The translations under genes were made by a program, and so were the position numbers. Below are positions 46,366 through 57,666 of a stretch of DNA of 64,000 nt, piece by piece (within the stretch, counting starts at the first letter, position 1; every line of letters starts with the position of its first letter). The notes under the pieces were generated by a model. The model made no database searches. It was given only the letters and a program-made list of their open reading frames with translations, and was not told the origin of the DNA. Location: the NCBI GenBank assembly GCA_963854835.1, contig OY978528.1:59178261-59242260 (forward strand), read 5' to 3'. This stretch comes from Megamerina dolium (taxonomy: Eukaryota; Arthropoda; Insecta; Diptera; Megamerinidae).

Positions 46366-46890
46366 CAGGCTGATTTTTTAAGAGCCTTCGGATTTGATTT
46401 AAAACAAAGAACATAAAATTTAGAGAAATGTATGAAATCTTTATTTGAGTCAATTCAATGCTTAAAAATGATTTCATGTAAATGTTGACCGCATTGGCAT
46501 ACTCTCCAACATATCGGCCGGTATCTCACGAATGAATTCTTCAATATTGGCTTCCTGTGAGTCACCCGTTGCGTGCTTGTCGCTATAGACATGAGCCTTA
46601 ACATAACCCCACAAAAAATAGTCTAAAGCCGTTAAATCGCGATCTCTAGGCGGCCAATTAAACGGCCCCAAAATTGGAATAAACTGTTCACCGAACTCGC
46701 CTCTCAATTGGGCCATTGTTTCGCGTGCCATGTGGCATATGGCACCGTCTTGTTGAAACCACATGTCAGCCAAGTCCAGCTCTTACATTTTGGGCCAAAA
46801 AAAAGTTTGTAATCCTCGTACGGTAGCGCTCGCCACGATGCACTTTCTTAACCGAGCATGAATTTTGATAATAAAATTTATAATAATGTT
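46366..46890 (-). mobile_element. Truncated DD41D mariner (CAGGGTGATTT family)
   Basis: The right end of the element (in its own sense) starts at 46366 after TA: CAGGCTGATTTTTTAAGAGCC. On the minus strand the C-terminal transposase is open at 46474-46773: ADMWFQQDGAICHM (second Asp) and DRDLTALDYFLWGY (third Asp). The 5' half and the other terminal repeat are absent; homology is lost near 46890. Confidence 0.8.
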
Positions 46891-46947
46891 AATGAAATTA
46901 ATAAAATCAAATAATTTTAAGTCTTTTAAAAATCCACAATAGATATA

Positions 46948-48233
46948 AAGGGTTATCCATTTTGCGGTTTCAAAAGTAAATGTAAATAAAACACATATAA
47001 AATATTTTTTATCATGATATTTCTTTTTTATTGTAAAGTTTGAACGTTGACATTATGTGTGAAATACTACATCATTTAAATGACCACCACGCGAATTGAA
47101 TTGTTGCAAGCATCGATTCTTTTGAGGTAATTTTCGACCACTTTTTGATACATATTGGGCGGTATCTCAGCCATAACGTGACGAATGTTGGTTTTTAGGT
47201 GCTCAAGAGTTAAAAGTTTATCTGCATAAACACGGTCTTTCGCGTAGCCCCACAAAAAAAAAAGTCAAGCGGTGTCAAATCGCATGATCTTGGTGGCCAC
47301 TTGATATCGCCACGACGAGAAATTACGCGGCCAGAAAATATCTCTTGCAATAAAGCCATATTCGCTCGAGTTGTGTGGCATGTGGCACCATCTTGTTGAA
47401 ACCACATATTCTCCAAGTCGTATTCTTCAATAGCAGGCAAAAAAAGTCGGTTATCATATGACCATAACGCTCCGAATTGACGGTGACAGTCGTTCCATCG
47501 TCGTTTTCGAAGAAGTAAGGTCCAATAACACCTCCGGACCAAAGAGCGCACCAAGCAGTGACTATTTGTGGATGTAGTGGCCTCTCTTCAATTACTTGAG
47601 GATTCTCAGAACCCCAAATACGACAATTTTGTTTGTTAACATACCCACTGAGTGAGAAATGTGCTTCGTCGCTGAAGAAAATTTTGTTCGAAAAATCGCC
47701 GTCCACCGCCTGTTGTTCAAGCACCCATTCGACGTATCTACGACGTTGTGAATGGTCAGCTGGCTTCAGTTGTTGTGTGAGCTGGATTTTATATGGATGT
47801 AGGTGTAGATCCAAATGCAAAATACGCCATAATGTGCCGTAAGACAGTCCTAATTCCTGAGAACGACGAGGAATCGATACATTCGGGTCTTCGGCAACAC
47901 TTTCACTTACAGCAGCGATATTTTCGGTGGTACGAGCGAAACGATGATGCACAGGCCTTACAATATCTGTAACCGATCCAGTCTCTTCATATTTCTTCAC
48001 AATTTTGCCAATTGCTTGCGTAGTTGGACGATTATGTAAACCATAATCTCCTCTTAAAGCACGATATGTGGCTGTGGCAGAATCACCATTTTTGTAGTAG
48101 GTTTTTACAATTTTAATGCGTTGTGCGATAGTTAAGCGATCCATTTTCGCAAATGTCAGACTTTGAACTGAAAAAGAAAGAAATTGTTTTAACAACTCAG
48201 TTTGACAGATGTCGAATTCTAGCCCTATACTTT
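46948..48233 (-). mobile_element. DD41D mariner ('rosa'-like), copy 2, one terminal repeat missing
   Basis: An inverted copy of 9704-10997, nearly identical in sequence. The 3' terminal repeat AAGGGTTATCCATTTTGCGG follows TA at 46946-46947. The 5' end stops inside the subterminal text AGCCCTATACTTT at 48232, with unrelated sequence (GCGATATGGACACAAAG) where about 30 bp of terminal repeat should be, so it can no longer be mobilised as a unit. Confidence 0.88.
47060..48144 (-). pseudogene. DD41D mariner transposase, same frameshift as copy 1
   Basis: ATG at 48144 (MDRLTIAQRI). Catalytic motifs FFSDEAHF, WFQQDGATCHT and TPLDFF as in copy 1. The run of seven A (plus strand, near 47439-47445) gives the same one-base frameshift as in copy 1. 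In addition, an A-run near 47254-47262 shifts the frame again after TPLDFFFCGA. So two lesions; one is shared with copy 1 and one is private. Confidence 0.85.
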
Positions 48234-48439
48234 GCGATATGGACACAAAGTGTGTGACAAAATGTATTTATATTCGGGAAGATCAAACTTCGAGCAAGAA
48301 ATGTTTCAATACAAATGAAGTCCTTATATTTTCTGTTTTTCAGCACTTATATTTAACCTTAGGAGGTTCAACCAGGTATGTGCACATCTTTTGCATATAA
48401 ACGTGTGCGTAAAATTAGTTTTGCGTGTTAGAGACAAAT

Positions 48440-49012
48440 CCGCCATGACTTCGTAGAAGAGGCTACAAGAGGCATTTATTCGTGTTTTTCAAACTAAATG
48501 TCCCAAACGGACCAAGCAGGTCTACGCCGATCTCGTCTTTTGATTTGGCCACGGCTTTGATGACAAACGGTTGGCATATGTAGGAACCATGCGCAAAAAC
48601 AAAGCGTGCATACCGAGATGTTGGATCCAAAACTAGATGTATTCATATAATAACATAGCGCTATGCTCATACGCGACAAAAACTAAAAAAATTGTGTTTC
48701 TCATCTCTGAACCTGAACCATACAATTCGGCCGTCGACTCATCGGAGCCATCGAAAAGCCATTTCAAATTCTCTAGAGTGGACACCATAAACCAGATGGT
48801 TGGTGATTACACGTGCAAACGGGGCACAAACCGGTGGCCGTTAGCTCTGTTCTATAACATGTTGGTCGTGGCAGACTTGGCTACATTTAACATTCATGAC
48901 AAATTGGAGCATATCAAGAGCACTGACCGCAAACGTAACTTCCTTATGGAAATGGCAGAGCAGCTGGCGATCCCTCACATGGAGCAGAGAGCAACGAATC
49001 TCATTGTATGAG
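48440..49012 (+). pseudogene. piggyBac-like transposase remnant
   Basis: Pieces in two frames match the C-terminal half of piggyBac transposases (DDE_Tnp_1_7): LAYVGTMRKNKACIP (about 48560-48620), then a stretch open at 48637-49011 with KKIVFLISEPEP, VDTINQMVGDYTCKRGTNRWPLALFYNML (the Asp-containing third catalytic region) and KRNFLMEMAEQLAIPHMEQR near the end. The N-terminal half and the first two catalytic Asp residues were not found, and TTAA-flanked ends are not evident. This is the only piggyBac trace in the window. Confidence 0.75.
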
Positions 49013-49470
49013 GTATTCAACACGTCAAACAAGGAATGCCGTTATTGGAAAATGTGATATTTAGGACTGGAAATAAAAGTGTTCATTCCTTCCCGCATTC
49101 AATTCAAATGAGGTAAGTATTCTTTTTTCATATCAACTATCACGGAGCACTTTCAACACTCAAGTTTCAAATTAAGGCTTTCAGGTGGCAACTACTGTGC
49201 AAATTTATGTCATCAACTCAATTCAAAGCCAGTAAAGAATTGCTATATCTCAACATCTCACCATGACTTAACTGCCCATATTCTGGTAAATTTTATGATT
49301 GTTAGAAAGATTTTAAACATTTTTTTAGAAAGTCCTTTTAACTCATTCTATCGCACTTTTCATTGGTAATTTTGCTTAAAATAAAAATGGTTAAAATTCA
49401 ATTAAAAAACTGTTTTGACCCACTTAACTTAGCTAAAATATAATTTCAAAACAAATAAAAATAAGAAATA
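49013..49470. other. Intergenic, nothing recognised
   Basis: AT-rich text between the piggyBac remnant and a SINE. No ORF or repeat recognised. Confidence 0.4.
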
Positions 49471-49665
49471 AATATGTGACACTTATAGGCTCTGAAGTGC
49501 CCTTTGGCCGAGCTTGTCTTCCAATACGGTTGTGCGTGTTAAATGTTGGGCAGTGTTAGAAGGGACCGCCACCGAACGGCAGAACCCTTATAGCCTCACT
49601 TTTTATGAGCTTTGTCACATAGCTCCTTTAGAAACTTTTCCATGGCAAATTGTTACTGCCGTTTG
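49471..49665 (-). mobile_element. 5'-truncated SINE
   Basis: Matches the tRNA-unrelated body of the SINE at 39.6 kb, from the tail (ATATGTGACACTT) to GGCAAATTGTTACTGCCG. The tRNA head with A and B boxes is missing. Lies just downstream of protease J. Confidence 0.75.
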
Positions 49666-49894
49666 AACAATTCAACAATTAAACCATGGCCATTTGTTGT
49701 CAAAGAAAATACAATTATTTACGTAATATTTAGGTAACAGCTTTTTGTTTCCCAACCAACGTACACTTAACGCACTAACATACTGTCGAGTTTTAAAACA
49801 ATTCCGACTTGGAGTCGAATGAATATAACATAAAAGTCATTTTGATTAAAGCAATTCTCTGTATTTATGTAATGAAATTAAATGATCATCAAGC

Positions 49895-50795
49895 TTAAAG
49901 AACCAAGTGAGACGTTTTTTGAATCCAAGGTAGGTAAGCGGTAACACGACTGAAACAAGCTGGGTAACCAGCTTGACAACCAGCTTTGGAACCAAACGAA
50001 GTAACACCGATGAGAACAATTTTTCCGCTGCGATCTTTGGCTACCAATGGACCGCCAGAATCTCCTTGACATGTAGATCTACCTTCCATAGTTGAAACAC
50101 AAATATTATTGTTAGAAATAAGTCCGGGGAAATATGGAGCACTATCCTCATTACGAACGACACGAAGAGGGGCATAATTCAACACTGGCGAAACATTCGA
50201 ATCTGTAACGAATATTAAAAATGTTCATTATTTATGGTAATGCAAATTTGCACATTTATCAACTTACTATCGTGTGTCAGACCCCAGCCTGAAGCATAAG
50301 CAACTGAATTTACAAAAGTGTTCGAAGGATCAGTTGCCAAAGCTATTGGAGCAACTAACACTGAAAATTTTACTGGTGGAATTTCGATCAAAGCGATATC
50401 ATTAATAGGTACAGGATGACGATATCCTTGATGCGTATGCATATTTTCACGTTTCAATGGGATAATCTGTGCCGCAGAATGCCGCTCAGTGCTGCCTAAT
50501 GTTGCAACACCGCCGAAAGCTCTAAATTAAATTAAGTACTAAATTATAATTTATTTCATAAATTAATTATCACATTGACTCACTCGACAGTACAATGCGC
50601 TGCTGTTAAGATCCAACTATCACTGATCAAAGCACCTCCACACCAATAGCCACCATTTGGACCACGTAGATCCAAGCCAACTTGATAAGGAACTTGTCCT
50701 GGAGAAGCTTGCAAGCCGTTAACAATACGACCATCTTTTAAATTAGCAGCAGAGGCTGATGCCAAAAACAGAACACACAAAGCAACACCGATCAT
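49895..50795 (-). CDS. Protease J: secreted S1A serine protease, right subfamily
   Basis: Exons 50584-50795, 50268-50521 and 49895-50202 (257 residues), with donors GTGAGT and GTAAGT. Signal peptide MIGVALCVLFLASASA, Arg23 before IVNG. Triad His67, Asp112 (INDIALI) and Ser204 (CQGDSGG). S1 residues Ser189, Gly216 and Ala226. Cys168 is absent, Cys182 present (NNNICVST) and a Cys at about 227 (PACFSRV), but no Cys at 45 as in H and I. The C terminus is slightly extended (QKTSHLVL). Predicted secreted chymotrypsin-like protease. Confidence 0.91.
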
Positions 50796-50853
50796 CTTAA
50801 ACGTTCAAACCTATTATAAGCGGTCGAATACAAAATTTAAGAAAATCTTACGC

Positions 50854-50862
50854 CTTTATATA
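50854..50862 (-). promoter_or_regulatory. TATA box of protease J
   Basis: TATATAAAG on the minus strand, 59 bases before the ATG. Confidence 0.7.
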
Positions 50863-51600
50863 CCTCAGTGTACTTCCACATTTTTCATATTCGTATGAAA
50901 GACAATGCTAAATAATGACACATTATTAAATAAATAAACAAATTTTCACAATGCAAGATCCACACATTTGATCCAATATTTATTGTATCTAAATGTGTAT
51001 GTACTTTTGTAGTTTCTGATACAATTCATATCAATTTTTTTCTACTTCTTATCCACCTTGAAGTGAGATAGTATTGAAATATTTATGTACATACATATAT
51101 CTGCAGGTATACATAAGATGTGAAACAAACATGCAAAACCGTATAAATCCACATTTATTCACATCCCCAAGTGCAGATAGCTTTCTTTCTAAATCTCGTT
51201 TAAATATCGTTGATGGGCGAAAAGGACTAAAAGACCAAGAGAAATTCTTTCAGAGCTACCCTTACCACGATATCAGCAAATTCAGCCTCTACTAGAGACC
51301 TACCTCCAATAATCTAATAAGACTGATCGACTGATCGACTCTGCGGGACACGAAACATGGGTATTAGGATCACCAAGTGTGTGTAATGTCGTTGTTGCCA
51401 AATCAGCAAGTTTGAAGCCAAATTTATGGCGTGCTGATAGCAAAAATATTTCCAGTGAAATGAATATAAAATCGTTGTTCTAACATTAACTTCGAGCTAT
51501 ACTTCAATTGCAGCCAAGGTACGTACCGACACTACGAGAGCTGTTAAGTATTGATGCACAGAGAAATAGACTACGGTTAGTTTGAGAAAAATGAGATTAC
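50863..51600. other. Intergenic, nothing recognised
   Basis: AT-rich with short ORFs lacking motifs. Confidence 0.4.
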
Positions 51601-52320
51601 AAATTAGGCACCTAACAGACGGTTGTCCAATGTGTTCTGAGCATGTATGGGAACACGTATTCAAAGAAGATTAACCGAACAAATGACTCTTGGATGATGG
51701 TGCTGATTGCCTACAGAACTTTGTTTCTGGGAGACATTTCTCTACGATTATTCCTAACAGAACGGAATGGGAAACAAATAAATCCCCATTCTCTTCAAAC
51801 CATTGCAAAATATGGTTTACTGACGGATCTAAAAAATAAAAATTTACGGGTGCTGGGATATATAGCCCAAACACTCGTATATCTACAGCTATGGGCACGT
51901 GGTCTTCCAAAAATAAATACATGCTATTGAATGTTGCGCTGCTGTCTGACTTTGGCGGGACCACGTCTTAAACCCTTTTCTCAGCTGGGTTTTCCGCCAA
52001 CAGCTTCAATCCTAAAAAGTTCGACAAGATCTATTCTAACCTTCATAAGAAAGGTTGGAGAGATTTGCGTGTCATAGCTGAACTTTGCATGTACAGAAGA
52101 TTTTCTTTGATCCCAATAACCGCAACACCCGCGGTTATCCCTCAAGGTGTATGTACCTTAACAGGCTTCAGTCAGGTTTCGCGCCGTCCGCTTGATGAAC
52201 AAGGAATTTATCCTTATCCTTATATCACGCCTTCTGAATGGATTGATGGATTTAAGGTGTTGATAATCCAGGACTCGACTATGCCAAGGGCAAAGCAATC
52301 ATGAAGAGGCTGAATAACAG
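51601..52320 (+). mobile_element. LINE RNase H-region debris and unrecognised repeat
   Basis: Near 51808-51900 the plus strand encodes WFTDGSK and, after a short break, GAGIYSPNTRISTAMGTW, the first catalytic block of a non-LTR retrotransposon RNase H domain. Upstream bases (51610-51670) include LRHLTDGCPMCSEH-like text of unsure origin. 52020-52310 is of coding-like composition but I cannot assign it. The LINE at 41.8 kb has no RNase H, so this is a different family. Confidence 0.55.
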
Positions 52321-52589
52321 CAAGACTGAAGGTAATAAGGTAATTGCCTGCGTGCACCAGCTCATATTGAGTATGATGCACTATGTCCTGGAAATAAGTT
52401 CCCATAAGATATTTTCTCGTATGCTTCGTTAAATGTTCCCATCTGGTAGCCACCAGGGTAGATACCTGGGTCCAATACTCTTCTATTCTATATTTATAAA
52501 TTATCTTCCACGCAGATGACGTCAAACTTTTCATAACACATTTTTACCGATTTCCCAAACACATTTACATTAGGATTTAGATTTTCTTT

Positions 52590-52960
52590 GTAATTTGTGC
52601 TCATATAATCGAATGTTACTTAATTTGGATAAATGTAAGTTTACGACTTTTTGCATGCCACAACCATTGTCTTACCAGTTCTTGATTCGTAACCAGCCGT
52701 TAATGCGAGTTTTTAGTTTTATTGATCTTGGTAACACCATGGATTGTAAACTTTGTTTTAATCTTAATATTAATTCTTGTTTGAGTACGGCAAAGGGCGT
52801 ACTTAGTTTCCTTAACAGATGGTCGAAGGAGTTTATTGACCCATCTCTCATCCAATTCTGGAGTATATATAGTAGTTATAAGTGTTTATCAACAATTTAG
52901 AATCTGTTCAGAGGCAGTTTCTGTTATTTGCTTTGCGCTCCTTTGATTGGGACCCTGTAA
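52590..52960 (+). mobile_element. LINE reverse transcriptase C-terminal fragment
   Basis: Reads as LNLDKCKFTTFC, IRNQPLMRVFSFIDLGNTMDCKLCF (the RT region after the catalytic box) and KGVLSFLNRWSKEF. After a small deletion, NLESVQRQFLLFALRSFDWD follows. The pieces agree with an I- or Jockey-like RT but lack the catalytic centre. A SINE follows directly at 52975. Confidence 0.7.
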
Positions 52961-52974
52961 CATGCATACCTATA

Positions 52975-53215
52975 TTAGCCGGTTCCGAATGGCAGAAATC
53001 TTGTAACACCACATTTTCCGAGCTTTGTCACAGAGCTCTTTTAGAAGTGTTTTCGTGGCAAGTTGTTACTGCCGGAAGAATTGCCTGCCGACAGTTGGTT
53101 GTCGTTCGATAAAAATATATTTTCAATATTAAAGTTCTCACAGTCGAGGATTAAACCCACGACCTACGGATCAGAAGACGTACGCACTAACCATTAAACC
53201 ACGACACCAAATTCT
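52975..53215 (-). mobile_element. SINE, 3'-truncated, with decayed tRNA boxes
   Basis: The head is at 53215 on the minus strand: TGGTGTCGTGGTTTAATGG where other copies have GGTGCCGTAGCTCAGTGG, so the A-box is mutated. B-box region GGGTTTAATCCTC. The body runs to the GCCGGTTCCGAATGGCAG segment at 52980. An older copy by sequence divergence. Sits just downstream of pseudogene K. Confidence 0.75.
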
Positions 53216-53255
53216 TTATATTCATACCATTCTTTATTTTGAAACTTCAGCAAAT

Positions 53256-54150
53256 TTAGAAACTCAAACCAGTTACTTTTTGAATCCATGGGAAATAATA
53301 AGCTACACGACTAAAGCAAGCAGCTTTTTCAAGTGGGCAGTTCTCGCTTCCAAACGAAGTAACACCTATTAGAATGTACTGTTTTCCGTGAGTTGCTAAA
53401 AGTGGACCTCCAGAATCTCCTTTACATGTAGACGTACGTAATACACGAGTCCTGATACAAATTTTTGTATCGTCAAAACCACTGTAGTCAAGAAGAGCTA
53501 CGCGAGCAAACATCAAATCTTTAGAATGATGTGCAATATCTAATTTAGAAAACAGTAAATAACAAATAAATAAATATATTACAATTTTTTAATATCATCA
53601 GCTTACCACCATTTGTTCTACCCCAGCCTGCAGTTATTGCAGTCGCGTTCCCATAAAATTTAGATTTATCAGTTATTGTTAATGTTTAATGTTATTGGTT
53701 TGATATAATCTGTGAAAGTAACTGGTGGAATTTTGATGAAAGCGACATCATTTCGAAGACTTTTATTATTGTATTGTGGATGAATAGTCATATCACGTCT
53801 TGTCACCGTAAACACCTCTTTAGCTTTAACCCGTTTCGTGCCACCTAAACCAATTTTAACCGATATAACACTGAAATAAAATGAAGGTCTTAATGTTATC
53901 AATATTTGCGCGAATATACGCTCATATTAGCTTACTCGTCTAGACAATGAGCTGCAGTTAAGACCCATTGATTGCTGATCAAATTACCTCCACAACAGGT
54001 TGCGTTTTTTGGGAGAGCTATACGCAAAACAACTAGGTGAGGAAACTGTTTATCGGTAGCTAGCGTGCCATTTATAATGCGACCTTTCTTTAAAGTAGCA
54101 TCTCAGGCTGCAGCAAGTAGCAAAGCACAAATAACAGCAGTGTACATCAT
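53256..54150 (-). pseudogene. Protease K: S1A protease pseudogene, right subfamily
   Basis: Three exons can be followed: about 53937-54150, 53610-53875 and 53256-53540. ATG at 54150 opens MMYTAVICALLLAAA, then TGA, a stop inside the signal peptide. The mature part keeps GRIINGTLAT and TAAHC. Exon 2 keeps RNDVAFIKI but has one extra base in an AT-rich stretch before the GWGRT block, shifting the frame. Exon 3 is open with CKGDSGG, Ser189, Cys182 (KICIRT) and Cys227 (AACFSRV). The splice sites are retained. Two independent lesions make it a clear pseudogene, and not an old one. Confidence 0.9.
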
Positions 54151-54206
54151 ATACGTTTAAATGAACGTATAAACGATTAAATGCGAATTTAAGGAATTTT
54201 TACGCG

Positions 54207-54214
54207 CTTATATA
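54207..54214 (-). promoter_or_regulatory. TATA-like box of pseudogene K
   Basis: TATATAAG on the minus strand, 57 bases before the ATG. Confidence 0.5.
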
Positions 54215-54639
54215 CTAACATTTGAATATGGTTACTTTAGTATATAAGTAAAAATAAGACATAATGCAAAATCCACAAATTTGATCTAATACTTACATAT
54301 ACCCACATAATTTTGCTTAGTTTCGAAACATCTAATTCAATATTTATGATTTACTTTTTTATTTCGCATATCCGTGGCAAAAAGCAGTAACCGATTAAGT
54401 CAAATTTATGAATTTTATAGGAGATCGTTTTTAAATTTCTCAGTGAAAATGGTAACTCAACAACAACTCAATCAGTTAGTTTTACTTACCATTAAAACTG
54501 ATACTGATACTGGTTCTTTCTTCCTCGAAGGAAAATAGCTTTAATGAATATCAACTTTTGGTTTCTCTTGATTTTCTCATAGTGCTTAAATGCAAACTTT
54601 ACGAAATATTTGAGATATAGAGTTCAAATTTATTGTGGA

Positions 54640-55385
54640 TATATTGCAAGCATTACATTTTATGAATAATATTCGATTTCGGTTATATGACCACCACGAA
54701 CCCGTTTACAGCGGTCGATTCTTTCGACCCAATTTTCCACCACTCTAGCACACATTTCGACCGGAACGTTGTTGGCATAGACCAGTGACTTGATAAAGCT
54801 ATATAAAAAGAAATCAAATGATGTTAGATCGCATGAACGAGGCGGCCATTCCACCGGACCATTTCTCGAGATAACATGTTCACCGAATTTGCCTTGCAAT
54901 AAATCGATTGTGAGGTGTGCTGTGTGGCTAGTGGCTTGTTGAAACCACATATCGCTGATGTTAAGTTCATCCAATTCTGGCCACAAATAATCTTCCAACA
55001 TAGCACGACGGTAACATAACGGTCGTTTTCATCTACTAAAAAATACGGACCAATCAAACCTCCGGCATGAAAACCGCACCAAACAATAACTTTTTGCGGG
55101 TACAACGGTGTCTCAAGAAGCACTTGTGGGTTTGTTGCTGACCAATAACGCATATTTTGCTTATTGACAAAGCTTGAGCTTCATCGCTGAAGATGATTTT
55201 TCGACGAAATTCGTCATTTTCTTCAAGCTTCATCAGAGCTTCATCATCAATTTGATCTTGTAAGCATGTGGGCCAAGATATTTTCGCAAAATACACCACA
55301 GTGTCGTTTGAGCGATGCCCAATTCTTGAGAAGGACGTGGAATCGACTGATTTGGCTCATTTTGAATCGATGCACTTACGGCTTA
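54640..55385 (-). mobile_element. Degenerate DD41D mariner, third family
   Basis: Minus-strand pieces: IIFSDEAQ (first Asp, about 55190), RYWSATNPQVLLETPLYPQKVIVWCGF (55080-55153), DMWFQQ..ATSHTAHL (second Asp deleted, about 54920), RSCDLTSFDFFLYS (third Asp, about 54830) and C-terminal VENWVERIDRCKRVRGGH. Related to, but distinct from, the two DD41D families above. Terminal repeats not found. It runs into LINE text at about 55390. Confidence 0.75.
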
Positions 55386-55389
55386 CACT

Positions 55390-56285
55390 TACGAGGAATG
55401 CGCCTCGAAAATTTCTTGAGAAGATCAAGCGGTTTAAAACCTAGAGGTTTTTCCTGTCGTGACAACAATGCGAATCTGGTTCCAGATGTCCAATGTGTAC
55501 TGAGCTTCTGGAGGGAACACTTCTCTACGTTACTGAATGGCGACGCCTCGAACATTCCCGCCAGTGAGGAGATCTCCCAAAGTCCCCAATCACGGATGAT
55601 GGTGTAGATGTTCCATCACCCCACCATGACAATGCCAAATAGGCCATTTCTAGGCTGATAAACTTCAAAGCTACAGGTGCTGATGACCTGCCTGCCGAGT
55701 TGTTTAAGACCGGAGGCGATGAGCTGCTCAACAGCATGCACCAGCTCATAAGCAGAATATTTTCGGATGAAAGCATGCCCGATGATTGGAAGATCAGTGT
55801 TCTCTGTTCCGTACATAAGAAAGGAGACCACACAATTTGCGCCAACTACCGTGGAATAAGTCTTCTTAGCATCGCATACAAGGTTCTATCGAGCGTACTG
55901 TGTGAAATATTAAAGTGTATGCTTAACAACCAGATTGGACCTTATCAGTGCGGCTTTAGACCTGGTAAATCCACCATCGACTTGATTTTCACACTGCGCC
56001 GAATCCAGGAGAAGACTCAAGAAAAACAGATCGATGCACACCATCTATTTGTTGATCATAAAGACGCTATAGACATTACACAACAATGTCTGAAGAACAT
56101 GTTCCGGCTAAGAAAGTGTTATATACGGAACCCACTGGTGGACGACGCAGAAAACGCAGACCTAACTTCCGGTAGAAAAACCAAGTACTGGACCAAGTAC
56201 TTTTCAACCTCTGGAATTTCTAACTGTCGCCAACTAGCGGAGGAAGAGCTGGCTATCGAAGTATGCTATATTCCTCCTAATTCGA
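55390..56285 (+). mobile_element. Non-LTR retrotransposon fragment with internal deletion
   Basis: The plus strand reads TGADDLPAELFKTGGDELLNSMHQ (with a frame change before it) and, open at 55700-56296, DDWKISVLCSVHKKGD, CANYRGISLLSIAYKVLSSVLCE, GPYQCGFRPGKSTIDLIFTLR and HHLFVDHKDAID. Homology then jumps at about 56085 to the element's C terminus (GGRRRKRRPNFR in another frame). The catalytic Y/FxDD box is deleted. Its motifs fit an RTE-like or related clade; I am unsure of the clade. Confidence 0.75.
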
Positions 56286-56477
56286 TTTTCGGTTGAAATG
56301 GCGACACAAGTAAGCAACTAAGTAATTGAAATTAACCCTTGAATCGCTTGCTACTAACTTTTTGTGGATATCTCCTTTGCAATTGTAAAAAGAAATGAGT
56401 TTTTTTTTTAATTTTTAGGTTTGACTATAAAACTAGATAGTTATGAATTTTTTTCGCAGTAATTCATCACTTTGACG

Positions 56478-56730
56478 CTAGATTTCTGGTTCAGATTTGA
56501 AACACAATACCTCATCACCATTCACAATCGATTTCACGCAGTTTTCATCATATCGAGTGAGTTTAGTGATGTTTTTGCAACGCTCGATTCGGTTCAATTC
56601 TTTGTCATCTGTTAAACGATGTGCAACGAACTTCGAATCCAGCTTCTGCAAATGAATTTTTTCAGTTAAAATGCGAAGAACTGTTATATTTACTATTCTT
56701 AATTTCATTTTCATGGACATTACCGAAGTT
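56478..56730 (-). mobile_element. Mariner transposase N-terminal fragment
   Basis: An open stretch (80 codons) reads DSKFVAHRLTDDKELNRIERCKNITKLTRYDENCVKSIVNGDEVLC, which is the region up to the first catalytic Asp (GDE) of a mariner. No ends found. Confidence 0.7.
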
Positions 56731-57660
56731 TTTTGGACATTTTCTGAAATTTACGTACTTTTTAAATATTCTCTTCAGTAATTGCATCATATGGTCGACC
56801 TAGATGTTCACCACCATTCATATCTAACTACTCTGCCCTCTTTAAATCATCGATGCGACTCAAAGCTTGTGTTTATCATTTTTAATACAAAATTTAATAT
56901 TTATTCCCTGTTCTTCATAACTACATACACAAAATACGGATATCACTTAAAGCGCTTTATTTTCGCTTCTACTGCACGAAATGTCATGAAATATTGACAG
57001 AATGTTAATACATTGCCAATTCGGATTATTTTGGGGCAGAGGAACATTTTATCGGACACGTAGCTGAATTAAAAATTACTCAACCGCAGAAAATTGTCTT
57101 ATCCAGGAAACGAGATAAACATTTCTGTATGGATTTGGGGTCACAGATATCGGCCAGGTACGGTAAAATATGCGAATGGCTCCTAATAACCGTTTTTCCG
57201 AACGTATTATACGTACGTACTCTCCACACTTATATTAGATTGGTAAGGGCTAGACAATTGTTGTCTATGACGCTGCGTCCGACTCGAACTTTTGTGCTAC
57301 ACTTACTCCTTAGGGTAAATGAATTTGAATCAAAATGAAAAAGTGGTGAAAAGTATGTACATATAATAGACTCACATTAATATTTCTGACCTAACAATTC
57401 CCCCAAATATCCTATTTACCCCTATTTCCATCTCTTCAAGTTGCTCCCCCAAAAAATTGTTGTCCTTTCAATTTTACAAATATAATTAACATGTGCATTA
57501 TCAATTTACTGAAGGAAATGTTCACCATGTAAAATATTTTAGAAAATGTCGCTATTCGCGGACTAGATCGATCGTGTGATTTAATTCATCTGTATTATAC
57601 GTTTTGAAAGGCAAGCAACGCTTTGTTATAATTATGACTGTGATGTCACCGTAATGCACA
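56731..57660. other. Intergenic, nothing recognised
   Basis: Short ORFs only. A run of unusual C-rich text (CCCCCAAATATCC..CCCCTATTTCC) lies at 57402-57455. Confidence 0.4.
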
Positions 57661-57666
57661 CACACA

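Noticed and set aside
52065..52304. 79-codon plus ORF
   Set aside because: No recognisable motif; lies in LINE debris. Coding nature not supported.
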